Counted from the stretch's first letter, positions 7,881 to 15,922 are shown. The stretch is 24,469 bases of DNA from an uncultured Spirochaetia bacterium (GCA_937960625.1 CALGPD010000284.1:1-24469); one strand, 5' to 3'. Numbers and translations: made by a program. The notes: generated from the letters alone by a model not told the origin.

Positions 7881-10187
7881 ATGGGAAATAAACGGATTAT
7901 ATATATATTAAGTATTATTGTGCTTTTTGGAGTACTTGCTCTCGCTTTAAAGTATATTGATAAAGAAACTCCTGAGATTAAAAAACAGCATAATGTTTCC
8001 ATAAAAAAACAATTAAAAAATATCAATCCGGGAAATGCTGTTTTTATAGGTACACATTCAAACGGTTTATACGTTTCATATGACGGCGGGCTAAATTTTA
8101 AAAAAATATATGATGAGGTTTTTTTAAACAAACAAGGCAAATTCATTCCCATAACAAAAGTTTTGAACTTAAATAAAAAAGAGTATATTTTTGTTACTTT
8201 AGGAAAAGGATTGATTTATACAAAAGATGCAGGCATAACATTTTCCTTTTTAAATAACGGTCTGCCGATTAAAAAAATCGTTGTAAACGGTTCACTCGCA
8301 ATTGATATTTACAGAGATATAACCGCAATAACTTATGATGTAAATAATAAAAATAATCTCGTTCTAACCACCAAATATGGAGTTTATCTTTCCTTTAATA
8401 GGGGGCGTAAATGGAATTTTTACTCAAAGCCTCCAAGGTTTAATAATAATCTTACTTCAGTCGCGTTTTCTTCAAAATACGGTTTTCATTTATATTTAGG
8501 AACAGCGTATAACGGGTTATTTGCCAAACAAAGCAGAAACGGTAAATGGATTCGTTTGAACCGCGGATTGAAAATGACAGGCAGTATTGTAGAAGAAATC
8601 GGTTCTCTGGCCATTGACCCTACTGATAAAATTACTTTATATTGCGGTCACAACTTTGGAAATAGGTTGTTTAAGTTGAGCCTGAAAAAAATCAAATGGC
8701 AGAAAAATGAAAAAGGTGAGAAAACCGGATATAATGTTAGATATACACGATGGTATCCTGTTAGAATTCCATTTAGCAAAAAGCGCGGTACTGTTGAATT
8801 ATTAAATGATATTCAGGATATTCAATTCAGAAATATTCAGGGTATGTATAAATTAGTATTATTAACAAATCATGGAATTGTTCTAAAAAATAAAGAATCC
8901 ACAAAATGGAAAAGGCTAAGAATAAATTCTTTTTTATCAAAATTAAAATCTGCTCAGGATATAAATACATTAACCGTTTATTCTCAAGGGAAATTAAATT
9001 ATTCTTTCAGTAACATACACTTACTTAAAAGCAGATGGAAATATGCTATTAAATCCAAATATTTTGCTAAAGCAGAAAACCGCCGAGGTTTTTATATTCA
9101 AACCCATGTTGCATTTCAGAAAAAAAGGCTAAGCAGGCTTATACGGTATTTAAAAAAGTGTAATTATAATATGGTAACCATTGATTTAAAAGATGACTTT
9201 GGCATGGTTAATTATCATTCATCCTTAGATATTGTAAAAAAAATCGGTTCTGATAAAGGCACAAAAATTAACTTAAAACGTTTTGTGCAAAAAATGCATA
9301 AACACGGTATATATGTTGTCGCAAGAATGGTTGTTTTTAAAGACCCAATTCTTTACAAATATCAGGAAGGAAAATATTCTGCTTATAACGGCTATACAAA
9401 AAAACCCTGGCGCGCAGAATTTTACCGGGGTAAACGCGTTTTAAGAAACAAAGAACGTTGGACAGACCCGTTTTGTTCATTTGTATGGAAATATAACGTT
9501 GCAATTGCAAAAGAAATGGAAGCTATTGGAGTTGATGAAATTCAATTTGATTATATAAGGTTTCCCACAGACGGGGATAATTTAGAGGATATTAAATTCC
9601 GTTTTCGCAAGCAGGGACAGGAAAAGAAAGATGCGATTGAAAGTTTTCTCTACCTTGCGCGTTCCCGGTTGAAGATACCCATTTCCGTTGATATATACGG
9701 TGCAAATGGCTGGTATCATATGGGAGACAGAATCGGGCAGGATATTGAAATGCTAGCAATGTATGCAGATGCTATTTGCCCTATGTTTTATCCGTCTCAT
9801 TTTGAGAATTCATTCTTAAATCACAAACCTTACCGAGAAAGGCCTTATAGGATATATTATTACGGCACCAGACGCAGCTTAATAATGGCGCGTTATCATA
9901 TAGAAATTAGAAGCTGGCTTCAGGCTTTTAAATTAAAGAGCAATCCTTATGACAGAAAGTATTACGGCACAAATTACGTTGCATATTCAATTTTGGGTGT
10001 ACGTCATGCTAAAAGAACAGCGGGTTATACTTATTGGCATTCCGGTTCCAGGTATAAAATTGTTCCTAGAGCGCATAAGAAATTACATAGACTCGTTGCC
10101 GGGATTCATAATACACATAGGCCCGGAAAAATGAGAAAACGGAAGAAAAAATATTTAAGTTATAAATCAAAGAGAAATAGAGAATAA
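7881..10187 (+). CDS. membrane-anchored BNR-propeller / DUF4015 glycosidase-like protein
   Basis: A 768-residue protein starting at ATG 7881 (GGAG nine bases upstream; an in-frame TTG at 7866 lacks a site). Residues 5-24 form a signal anchor. Residues about 50-270 carry sortilin/BNR-type propeller repeats with Asp-box-like turns: LYVSYDGGLNF, LIYTKDAGITF, VYLSFNRGRKW and LFAKQSRNGKW. From about residue 400 to 735 lies a DUF4015 (COG1306) domain, a putative TIM-barrel glycoside hydrolase: RRGFYIQTHVAF, MVTIDLKDDFG, GIYVVARMVVFKDP, GVDEIQFDYIRFPTDG (around 552-565) and AICPMFYPSH. The tail is strongly basic. A role in cutting or remodelling an extracytoplasmic glycan is plausible from the domain class. 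The substrate is unknown. Confidence 0.85.
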   Translation: MGNKRIIYILSIIVLFGVLALALKYIDKETPEIKKQHNVSIKKQLKNINPGNAVFIGTHSNGLYVSYDGGLNFKKIYDEVFLNKQGKFIPITKVLNLNKKEYIFVTLGKGLIYTKDAGITFSFLNNGLPIKKIVVNGSLAIDIYRDITAITYDVNNKNNLVLTTKYGVYLSFNRGRKWNFYSKPPRFNNNLTSVAFSSKYGFHLYLGTAYNGLFAKQSRNGKWIRLNRGLKMTGSIVEEIGSLAIDPTDKITLYCGHNFGNRLFKLSLKKIKWQKNEKGEKTGYNVRYTRWYPVRIPFSKKRGTVELLNDIQDIQFRNIQGMYKLVLLTNHGIVLKNKESTKWKRLRINSFLSKLKSAQDINTLTVYSQGKLNYSFSNIHLLKSRWKYAIKSKYFAKAENRRGFYIQTHVAFQKKRLSRLIRYLKKCNYNMVTIDLKDDFGMVNYHSSLDIVKKIGSDKGTKINLKRFVQKMHKHGIYVVARMVVFKDPILYKYQEGKYSAYNGYTKKPWRAEFYRGKRVLRNKERWTDPFCSFVWKYNVAIAKEMEAIGVDEIQFDYIRFPTDGDNLEDIKFRFRKQGQEKKDAIESFLYLARSRLKIPISVDIYGANGWYHMGDRIGQDIEMLAMYADAICPMFYPSHFENSFLNHKPYRERPYRIYYYGTRRSLIMARYHIEIRSWLQAFKLKSNPYDRKYYGTNYVAYSILGVRHAKRTAGYTYWHSGSRYKIVPRAHKKLHRLVAGIHNTHRPGKMRKRKKKYLSYKSKRNRE

Positions 10188-10210
10188 AAATATTTTTTAT
10201 AAGTAAAATT

Positions 10211-10624
10211 TTAACTTTTATTTTTTATAAATACACCGAGTTTTCTATCAGTAATTGCTATGTGTTCCAAAAGCCAGTCTTTTAGAAATCGAACAAAGTT
10301 ATTGGGAACAAAATTTTTGCCTTTTTGAAATTCCCCTGCGGAAAGAAGTATTCTGCGTACAAATTCTTGATGCAGCCTTTTATGAGCGCCTAAATCCGGA
10401 TATTTATGTTCTATCATTAAATTTTCTTCTGTTGAAAAATGCGTTTTAACATATTCCACAGCTTTTTTAAGAATTGAACCGAAGGATTTATCAGCTTCTT
10501 GTTTCCCTGCTTTGCAGGCGCCAAAAAGCTTGTTAATTATATGTAATAACGTTTTGTGTTGTTTGTCAATAATATCAATACCTACAACGTATTGTTCTTT
10601 CCATTCAACGAAATCACTATTCAT
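10211..10624 (-). CDS. bacteriohemerythrin
   Basis: A single-domain hemerythrin of 137 residues, an O2-binding non-heme diiron four-helix bundle. All seven iron ligands are visible (numbering from the upstream ATG at 10636, subtract 4 for this start): His27 in DKQH, His66 and Glu70 in HFSTEE, His85 and His89 in HKRLH, His125 and Asp130 in LEHIAITD. The N-terminal FVEWKEQYVVGIDIIDKQH is also typical. I chose ATG 10624 because GGGA lies six bases upstream, while the ATG at 10636 has no ribosome site. Cytoplasmic oxygen storage, delivery or sensing is the known role in microaerophiles and anaerobes. It is monocistronic and converges on the DUF4015 gene. Confidence 0.93.
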   Translation of the reverse strand: MNSDFVEWKEQYVVGIDIIDKQHKTLLHIINKLFGACKAGKQEADKSFGSILKKAVEYVKTHFSTEENLMIEHKYPDLGAHKRLHQEFVRRILLSAGEFQKGKNFVPNNFVRFLKDWLLEHIAITDRKLGVFIKNKS

Positions 10625-10747
10625 TTTATTTCCCATTTATAATTAAAGAAAAAATAATGGAAAAAAATTTATTTCAAAGAAAATATTTTTTTTATGGCTT
10701 ATGATAGTTACATAAGATTAATAAATTTTTTTTAGGGAGTTATGTTT

Positions 10748-11215
10748 ATGAGAACGCGGATTTTAATAATATTTTTTGGGGTTCAATTTTTTCTTTTTTA
10801 TTGCGGAAAAGCTGAAAACAAAATAGTAAAAAAAACTAATTCAGGAAAAATGAAACAAAGTAAACCCGTTTATAGAAACTTAATTAATAAACGGGAAATT
10901 GGAAAAATTAGCCTTGAAAATTATAATAGCAAGTTTACGATAAGGAATACTGAGATTAAGGACAATAATCTGGTTATCAGAGTTTGCTATGGCGGCGGCT
11001 GCCGGAAACACGATTTTAAATTAATATGGAGCGGAAAATATTTAGAATCCAAGCCAATTCAGGCATATTTGTATTTATATCACAACTCTAATAATGACAA
11101 CTGCGAAGCAAAGATAAATCAAACTTTATATTTTAAACTAAACCTGTTACCGTGTATAATTACAATAAAAGGTGATAAAAGTTTTAATAAAAAATTGCGT
11201 TATCGGTTAGATTAA
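10748..11215 (+). CDS. putative lipoprotein with conserved Cys/His motifs
   Basis: A 155-residue protein with a lipoprotein signal (FLFYC, lipidated Cys19). The start is ATG 10748, eight bases after AGGGAG (10734-10739); the in-frame ATG at 10742 would be only two bases from it. The mature part has an Arg/Lys-rich linker and then one beta-rich domain with CYGGGCRKHDFKLIW (Cys80, Cys85, His88), an ESKPIQAYLYLYH segment (His112) and NNDNCEAK (Cys119). I recall a similar GGCxxHxF plus DxC pattern in uncharacterised secreted proteins of other bacteria, but cannot name the family with certainty. Either a disulfide or a metal site could link these residues. It appears to be a single-gene unit. Confidence 0.75.
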   Translation: MRTRILIIFFGVQFFLFYCGKAENKIVKKTNSGKMKQSKPVYRNLINKREIGKISLENYNSKFTIRNTEIKDNNLVIRVCYGGGCRKHDFKLIWSGKYLESKPIQAYLYLYHNSNNDNCEAKINQTLYFKLNLLPCIITIKGDKSFNKKLRYRLD

Positions 11216-11336
11216 GATAATTGTATTTTTGTACATTTAAGATAATTTAAAATTTAGGTTAATTTTTTCCGTTGTAACTATGTTCATTTAAGCGTATTTA
11301 TTAAATTTGCCTTTAACAATGTAAAGAGGTATAGAA

Positions 11337-11909
11337 ATGGCAGAAGAGTTAGTTGGAAATGAAATGGTTCATACAAAATACAGCCGTAGAAAAGATATTG
11401 AAGATTTTATAAAAGCAGAGTTTTTAGATAAACCTAAAGATTATCCCGAACATGAGCATTATAAGTTTTCTAATATAAACGTTTACTCTGTTGATAATAT
11501 AAATTCAAAAGGGTATGAAAGATTTGGAAAAATCAGATACATTAGTGATGATTTATTATATACAATGTCCGGAGTTGATTTCGTTTTAATAATCAATGAT
11601 GAAATATGGGGTTCTATGCAGGACTACCGCCGTAAAGCAATGATTGAGCATTTTTTGTTTAAGTATAAAGCGCAGTATCAATGGGAGGACCCGGAAACGC
11701 ATAAAATAGTTAAGGGCGAGTTTGAAGACATACCGAATTTGCCCGGATTAAACGTAAAATTTCAGGTTTCGTCTTCCGGACGATTTAAATATAAAAAATA
11801 CGAACCCGTTGGAGAATTTCCGGAAGTTATACGTAAATATGGCGGATGGAACGTTGATATTAAAGATGTTGAGAATTCTTTCAGTGCTCAAGAAAAAGGC
11901 CACGAATAA
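11337..11909 (+). CDS. phage-metallopeptidase-like protein, active site apparently degenerate
   Basis: A 190-residue cytoplasmic protein. Two blocks recall the putative phage metallopeptidase family (PF18894): VDFVLIINDEIWGSMQDYRRKAMIEH (80-105), where active members have DFxxxINxxxW followed by an HExxH zinc motif, and GEFPEVIRKYGGWNVDI (159-175), where active members have a HD-x-EF-xx-xx-x-x-YG-W block. In this protein HExxH reads HFLFK (105-109) and the later HD is replaced, so the zinc site is probably lost. It might be a DNA- or protein-binding derivative of a phage-type protein. GAGG lies eight bases before ATG 11337. The N-terminal Lys/Arg/Glu-rich half is unfamiliar. The family call is from memory of motifs. 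Confidence 0.6.
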   Translation: MAEELVGNEMVHTKYSRRKDIEDFIKAEFLDKPKDYPEHEHYKFSNINVYSVDNINSKGYERFGKIRYISDDLLYTMSGVDFVLIINDEIWGSMQDYRRKAMIEHFLFKYKAQYQWEDPETHKIVKGEFEDIPNLPGLNVKFQVSSSGRFKYKKYEPVGEFPEVIRKYGGWNVDIKDVENSFSAQEKGHE

Positions 11910-12043
11910 TAGTAAAATAGATTTTAAAATTGCGCTTTACAAATTTTACAATATTTTTATTTGAATATACGAAAATTTAAATATTTTTTAACCTTTTAAT
12001 TTTATTTTAGTCTAATTTATTATAAAATACCGGAGGTTAAAAA

Positions 12044-12547
12044 ATGTCAAAAACATCAAAAATATTAATATCTATTGTGTTATCCCTAATATTAATTATT
12101 GGGATAACAACGATAACTCTTGCCTACAGGGGCAGGGGATATGGAAGAGGTTACGGACGTGATTCCCGTGGCCATAGCGGAAGGTTTTTAGGTAGAAGAT
12201 TAAACGCGTTAAGGTATAATTCCGATACTAAGCTTCGTTTAACTGCTAATCAGGAAAGCAAACTTGGCAAAATATTTATCAATCATCAAGCTAAAGCTTT
12301 TCCCATAAAACGCAAACTTAGAGATTCTTATTACAACGGAAATAGGGATTCGTCCGCAAAACTTGAAAAACAAATCTCGGTTTTGCATAAGGAATTTGAA
12401 ACACAGATAAAAAGCGTTTTAACGCCTGCTCAGAGAAAGGTTTTTGAACAAGAGGTTACTTATGTCCGCGGATATGGCCGCAGACGCGGTTATGGGCATA
12501 GAAGAGGCTATGGCGGACGGCAAGGCCGAGGCGGCGAATGCTATTAG
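12044..12547 (+). CDS. Spy/CpxP-like periplasmic LTxxQ protein with Arg-Gly-rich ends
   Basis: A 167-residue protein with an N-terminal hydrophobic signal (residues 7-27) and then a helical domain carrying two LTxxQ motifs, LTANQ (66-70) and LTPAQ (126-130). This is the signature of the Spy/CpxP/ZraP group of periplasmic chaperone or metal-stress proteins. The helical core is flanked by Arg-Gly-Tyr repeats (GRGYGRGYGR near 31-40 and GYGRRRGYGHRRGYGGR near 143-159), and the protein ends in GECY. The basic tails are unlike enteric Spy and may bind polyanions or metal. A CGGAGG site precedes ATG 12044 and a clear terminator follows, so it is a single-gene unit, as expected for an envelope-stress gene. 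Confidence 0.8.
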   Translation: MSKTSKILISIVLSLILIIGITTITLAYRGRGYGRGYGRDSRGHSGRFLGRRLNALRYNSDTKLRLTANQESKLGKIFINHQAKAFPIKRKLRDSYYNGNRDSSAKLEKQISVLHKEFETQIKSVLTPAQRKVFEQEVTYVRGYGRRRGYGHRRGYGGRQGRGGECY

Positions 12548-12567
12548 TAATATCAAGCTGAACTAAT

Positions 12568-12603
12568 AAGCGCTTTCCTTTAGAGGGAGCGCTTTTCTAT
12601 TTT
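12568..12603 (+). terminator. rho-independent terminator after the Spy-like gene
   Basis: AAGCGCT (12568-12574) pairs with AGCGCTT (12588-12594). The 13-base interior can extend the stem through CCT/AGG, and TTTTCTATTTT follows. It starts 21 bases after the stop. Confidence 0.85.
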
Positions 12604-12690
12604 ACTTTTATAACCCATAATATATAATGATTTTATTAGAATAGTATTTATTGCAGGAGATAATTATTCGTTCAATTTATAGGAGGAAAC

Positions 12691-13119
12691 ATGGGTGGAA
12701 AGATTTTAACAAATTCGCCGTTTAGAAAAGGGGATTTACTTTCTATTGAGCTTAATAATAAATACGGCGCTTGCATAGTTTTGCAGCATGAACAAAACTC
12801 GCCTCAGGGTTTAACACTGCTTTTAATTTTAGATTATAACGAAAATAAAAAAATTAAAACAAGCAACGTGAAAACGCTGTACTGCCTGATGAAAGAAAAT
12901 TATTACATGGGATTATCTCCGTATATAGTTTATTGCAACGCAATTGAGTTTCGTAGAAAACAGCATGAATATATAAAATCCGGAGAAATTAAAATCAAAA
13001 AAATATATGAAATTGATGAGGATTTGTACCCGCATATGCATTGGGACAGCATAGTCCAGAAAATAGAAAGCTATGATAGAGATATAGAGGAAAAGGTTAG
13101 AGTTTCTGAAATGCTATAA
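12691..13119 (+). CDS. hypothetical protein, possibly Imm26-like
   Basis: A 142-residue cytoplasmic protein with a strong Shine-Dalgarno (AGGAGG, 12681-12686). The N-terminal SPFRKGDLLSIELNNKYGACIVL reads like the first strands of a small beta-barrel: a KxGD start, a short polar loop and then an xYGxxxVL strand. That pattern occurs in Imm26-type immunity proteins and other SH3-like barrels. The middle has LLLILDYN and the C-terminus is Lys/Glu-rich and helical, with a PHMHW segment. No toxin gene is adjacent, so an immunity function is only a guess from fold impression. Its stop is six bases from that of the converging gene at 13126. Confidence 0.6.
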   Translation: MGGKILTNSPFRKGDLLSIELNNKYGACIVLQHEQNSPQGLTLLLILDYNENKKIKTSNVKTLYCLMKENYYMGLSPYIVYCNAIEFRRKQHEYIKSGEIKIKKIYEIDEDLYPHMHWDSIVQKIESYDRDIEEKVRVSEML

Positions 13120-13125
13120 CTTAAT

Positions 13126-13617
13126 TTAGTTTTCGTGAATTTTATCCAGATACCTTTTAAACGCGTCTTCCAGCTTTGATTTAATACTTCGTTGTTCTTT
13201 TTCAAGATTACAGCGTGCTTCCTGTTCCCGTGCGGATAAATCATCAAAATCGGTTTTTAATACCGGATTGCCGTTATATTTCATAGAAAAATCCCTGCAT
13301 TCGGATAAAAGGTCTTTAATTTCATCCGGGAGATACCACTGGGTTTTATTCAGTTGTTCATCTCCCTGTAAAAATACGTTAATATTATTAAGCCATTTTT
13401 CAAGTTTAATTGACAGGTTAGTGAACATTTCAAAATATTTAGACCATTTTAAATTTAACGTTTCTTTGGTTAGGTCTACTTCAATGCGTTTGTTAAGATT
13501 TTCTTTACCGGCTAAAATTTGCTTTTCAACATTCCTGCTCGATACTTTCCAGATGATTACCATGGATATAACGGAAACAATCGATGGAATAATTATTTCT
13601 AAAATATCAACTGTCAA
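13126..13617 (-). CDS. membrane-anchored coiled-coil hypothetical protein
   Basis: A 163-residue protein with one N-terminal membrane segment (about 5-24, LEIIIPSIVSVISMVIIW) followed by a charged, mainly helical cytoplasmic domain with coiled-coil-like spacing (residues 28-75 and 128-160). No enzyme motif is seen. The start is TTG at 13617, with AGGG only two bases away. The next ATG (13561-13563) would cut into the membrane helix, so I keep the TTG. The gene lies just downstream of the tRNA terminator on the same strand and therefore needs its own promoter in 13618-13681, where I see no convincing one. Family unknown. Confidence 0.6.
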   Translation of the reverse strand: MTVDILEIIIPSIVSVISMVIIWKVSSRNVEKQILAGKENLNKRIEVDLTKETLNLKWSKYFEMFTNLSIKLEKWLNNINVFLQGDEQLNKTQWYLPDEIKDLLSECRDFSMKYNGNPVLKTDFDDLSAREQEARCNLEKEQRSIKSKLEDAFKRYLDKIHEN

Positions 13618-13681
13618 AACCCTACTATGTTTACATAAAATACATTTAATAAAATTAATATTTTTTTGTGCGTTGGAATAG

Positions 13682-13714
13682 AAAAAGCACAGTTTTTTAA
13701 CTGTGCTTTTTTTT
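13682..13714 (-). terminator. strong terminator of the tRNA unit, probably bidirectional
   Basis: A 9-bp perfect stem AGCACAGTT / AACTGTGCT (13686-13694 with 13699-13707) with a TTTT loop on the plus strand and A/T runs on both sides. On the minus strand it follows tRNA-Tyr directly and is trailed by TTTTTC; on the plus strand it is followed by T9. Confidence 0.9.
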
Positions 13715-13797
<83 letters not shown>

Positions 13798-13804
13798 GTT
13801 GATT

Positions 13805-13876
13805 AGCTGGTGATGGGAATCGAACCCGCAACCGGTTGATTACAAATCAACTGCTCTACCATTGAGCTACACCAGC
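13805..13876 (-). tRNA. tRNA-Thr (anticodon UGU)
   Basis: A 72-base tRNA: acceptor stem GCTGGTG with CACCAGC, discriminator U, D-arm GCTCAATGGTAGAGC, anticodon stem GTTGA/TCAAC with loop TTTGTAA (TGT complementary to plus 13842-13844), T-loop TTCGATT. The CCA end is not encoded. The T-stem reads GCGGG against CCCAT, leaving a C-A mismatch and a G-U pair at its base. It is transcribed first in the Thr-Tyr unit. Confidence 0.95.
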
Positions 13877-13925
13877 ACAATAACTCAAATAACGTTTATC
13901 AAACCATGTTCAAAAACGTCTATAA

Positions 13926-13954
13926 TTAATAATTATTTTTCGGATAATCGTCAA
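13926..13954 (-). promoter_or_regulatory. candidate promoter of the tRNA-Thr/tRNA-Tyr unit
   Basis: On the minus strand TTGACG (13949-13954), a 17-base spacer and TATTAA (13926-13931), placing the start about 42 bases before tRNA-Thr. A second, weaker pair (TTGAAC/TATTTG) lies closer to the tRNA. Confidence 0.45.
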
Positions 13955-13987
13955 ATTATTTTAACTAAAATAATTATTTAAATAAAA

Positions 13988-14176
13988 TTAACCTTGAATT
14001 TGGTCAATTAGATTTCTTAATTTCTTTTGAACATCCCGCATTTCATTTTTAAACTCTGTGCTTTCAAGTTCTATGTAAGAAAAAGCAGTACCTAGTTTAT
14101 TATAACTTTCTCCCAATCTTTGTAAAAGTACATCTCTTTGTTCAATTCTAACTTCATTTGCTAATTCAGATGTCAT
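13988..14176 (-). CDS. small coiled-coil hypothetical protein
   Basis: A 62-residue acidic, Glu/Arg/Lys/Gln-rich protein that would form one or two long helices with heptad-like Leu/Ile/Val spacing and no Cys or membrane segment. The ATG at 14176 has a good GTGAGGA site four bases upstream, and a promoter with an exact TATAAT lies in front, so this is very probably a real monocistronic gene despite its size. I recognise no family. It may be a structural or adaptor protein that works as an oligomer. It sits between the tRNA unit and the TPR gene. Confidence 0.65.
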   Translation of the reverse strand: MTSELANEVRIEQRDVLLQRLGESYNKLGTAFSYIELESTEFKNEMRDVQKKLRNLIDQIQG

Positions 14177-14219
14177 AAAATCCTCACTTAATATAAGAAT
14201 GCTTTCTTAATGAAAATTA

Positions 14220-14247
14220 ATTATAAGTAGAAAGTAGTTAAAAACAA
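14220..14247 (-). promoter_or_regulatory. promoter of the small coiled-coil gene
   Basis: On the minus strand TTGTTT (14242-14247), a 16-base spacer and consensus TATAAT (14220-14225), about 44 bases before ATG 14176. Confidence 0.5.
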
Positions 14248-14295
14248 AGTCTTCCTGAATATTTTCTTAATAATTTTGTAAAAAAACAGAAATCA

Positions 14296-15276
14296 TTATT
14301 CCAAAGCGCTGGAGCTATTTGAAGGTTTCTGTTTCGCTTTTTCATTGTTTTTTTTGTTCTGTTTTTCTTTGTATTTTATAATGAGGTTTTTAAATTCTAC
14401 GGTATTTTTTAATCCGGAAAGGTCGTTATCATTTTTAATGGCTTTAAAATTTGTATAACCTAACTGGATTGCCCTTTCCAGTAGTCTTATTGCTTTATCA
14501 TATTTTTTCCGCATAGAATAAATACAGGCAATATTATAATATGCGATAAAATTTTTTCTATTTCTTTGAATTAGTTTTATAAAAATGGATTCAGATTTCG
14601 CATACATTTTCATTTTAAAATAAGCAACGCCTAATAGGGTAATTGTATTTGTGTCGTATTTCCATATAATTAATATTCTTTTTAATAGACTGATTGCTTT
14701 TTTATACTTTTCAAGTTCAATATAGCAATTGGCGAGCTGGCGTAATGCATAAAGGTCTGAATTGTTTTTTATTAAAAGGTGTTTATAATAGGTAATAGCT
14801 CTGTTATATTCTTTGGCTAAAATAAATAAATTTGCAACATGTAATATAACTTTTCTGTTATTTAATTTATACCTTTCAATTTGATAAGCCGTCTTTCTGG
14901 CAAGTTTATAATTATTCATTTCTTTTAATATACGTATTATTTCTCTATAAGTAGCGAGAGACATAGGGTTAAAATCCAGGCTTTTTTTATACCAGTTTAA
15001 TGCGTTTTCATATTTATCGAGTTTATAATTGCAGTATCCAATTAAGTAATAAATATTCCCTTTTGTGATTTTTCCATGACGTGTCGGAAAGAAATCCGCG
15101 GCGTAAGATAAGTATTTCAATGCTTTGTTATAGTTTTTACTTTTTAAATACTTAAGCCCTGAACGGACATAAGTTATGTATTCTTTTTTATTTGCTCCGT
15201 AAATATATTTTGAATACGTTTTTTCAACGGGAATAGTAAATAAAATAATAACCATGATTAAATAAATTTTTTTCAT
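14296..15276 (-). CDS. secreted tetratricopeptide-repeat (TPR) protein
   Basis: A 326-residue protein with an N-terminal signal peptide (about residues 1-22, MKKIYLIMVIILFTIP start) followed by consecutive TPR units from about 36 to 270. Clear examples are YYLIGYCNYKLDKYENALNW (76-95), ALRQLANCYIELEKYKKAIS (176-195), LLGVAYFKMKMYAKSESIF and YYNIACIYSMRKKYDKAIRL. After the last TPR comes a block (LGYTNFKAIKNDNDLSGLKN) common at the end of secreted TPR proteins. The tail is Lys/Asn/Ser-rich. TPR arrays mediate protein-protein contacts; the partner is unknown. It begins 14 bases after the DUF218 gene and is probably co-transcribed with it, suggesting a shared envelope role. Confidence 0.88.
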   Translation of the reverse strand: MKKIYLIMVIILFTIPVEKTYSKYIYGANKKEYITYVRSGLKYLKSKNYNKALKYLSYAADFFPTRHGKITKGNIYYLIGYCNYKLDKYENALNWYKKSLDFNPMSLATYREIIRILKEMNNYKLARKTAYQIERYKLNNRKVILHVANLFILAKEYNRAITYYKHLLIKNNSDLYALRQLANCYIELEKYKKAISLLKRILIIWKYDTNTITLLGVAYFKMKMYAKSESIFIKLIQRNRKNFIAYYNIACIYSMRKKYDKAIRLLERAIQLGYTNFKAIKNDNDLSGLKNTVEFKNLIIKYKEKQNKKNNEKAKQKPSNSSSALE

Positions 15277-15290
15277 AATTTTACAATACC

Positions 15291-15869
15291 TTATTTTGTT
15301 CTAAAAATCAAGTAATACAAAACCGCAATTGTTTCTCTAAAATAAAAATAATACAATTTTGAAAATAATATGGTATCAGGAGCGGAAACTTGATGTTTTA
15401 TTCCCTCTCTTTTACAAAAAATCTTTATTCGGGCAAGGTGGTACTTGCTTGAAACCATAACAATGTTTTCCCACTGTTTTTCAGAAGAAATTTGTTTTAC
15501 TTTTTTTATGGTTTTCAATGTATTAAAACCGTGATTATCCATTATTATTGTTTTTTCAGGAATTCCTTGTTTTATCAATATTTTTTTCATTTCTTCGGGT
15601 TCATTATCTTTCCCGTTGCCTGAGACTATAATAGTATGAGTATTTTTTTCTAAAAAGATTTTTGCGGCATGTTTTGTTCTGTTTAATAGAGTATAAGACG
15701 GCCCTGAAGGTTTAACTTTAGCTCCAAATACAACAACGGCATCTGCCTTTTTAATGTTGTTTTTTTTTCTTGATAGTAAAATGTAAAATAGAGAAAAAAA
15801 TAAGGGAAAGATGAATAAGGCTGTAAATAGATAAAAAATGAATGTAATAAAAAGTTTTATATATTTCAT
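15291..15869 (-). CDS. DUF218 (YdcF/SanA/ElyC-like) membrane protein
   Basis: A 192-residue protein with an N-terminal membrane segment (about residues 5-33) followed by a DUF218 domain: KADAVVVFGAKV (41-52), SYTLLNRTKHAAKIF, TIIVSGNGKDNEPEEMKKIL, IIMDNHGFNTLKTIKKV and WENIVMVSSKYHLARIKIF. DUF218 proteins such as SanA and ElyC are inner-membrane proteins tied to envelope integrity or peptidoglycan precursor use; the exact reaction is unsettled. AGGA lies seven bases before the ATG at 15869. It is the first gene of a minus-strand pair with the TPR protein and diverges from the rpmF-fab cluster across a 203-base region that contains a perfect palindrome. Confidence 0.88.
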   Translation of the reverse strand: MKYIKLFITFIFYLFTALFIFPLFFSLFYILLSRKKNNIKKADAVVVFGAKVKPSGPSYTLLNRTKHAAKIFLEKNTHTIIVSGNGKDNEPEEMKKILIKQGIPEKTIIMDNHGFNTLKTIKKVKQISSEKQWENIVMVSSKYHLARIKIFCKREGIKHQVSAPDTILFSKLYYFYFRETIAVLYYLIFRTK

Positions 15870-15922
15870 AATTTTTCCTGATAAAATATAATAAAGTTGT
15901 TAGCGTTTGCATGAAGAATTGG

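Noticed and set aside
9949..10134. Short plus-strand frame within the DUF4015 domain
   Set aside because: It is a shifted frame inside a continuous conserved domain.
12691..13617. Toxin-immunity or defence pair next to the tRNAs
   Set aside because: The two genes converge rather than form an operon, and no toxin, nuclease or integrase motif is visible.
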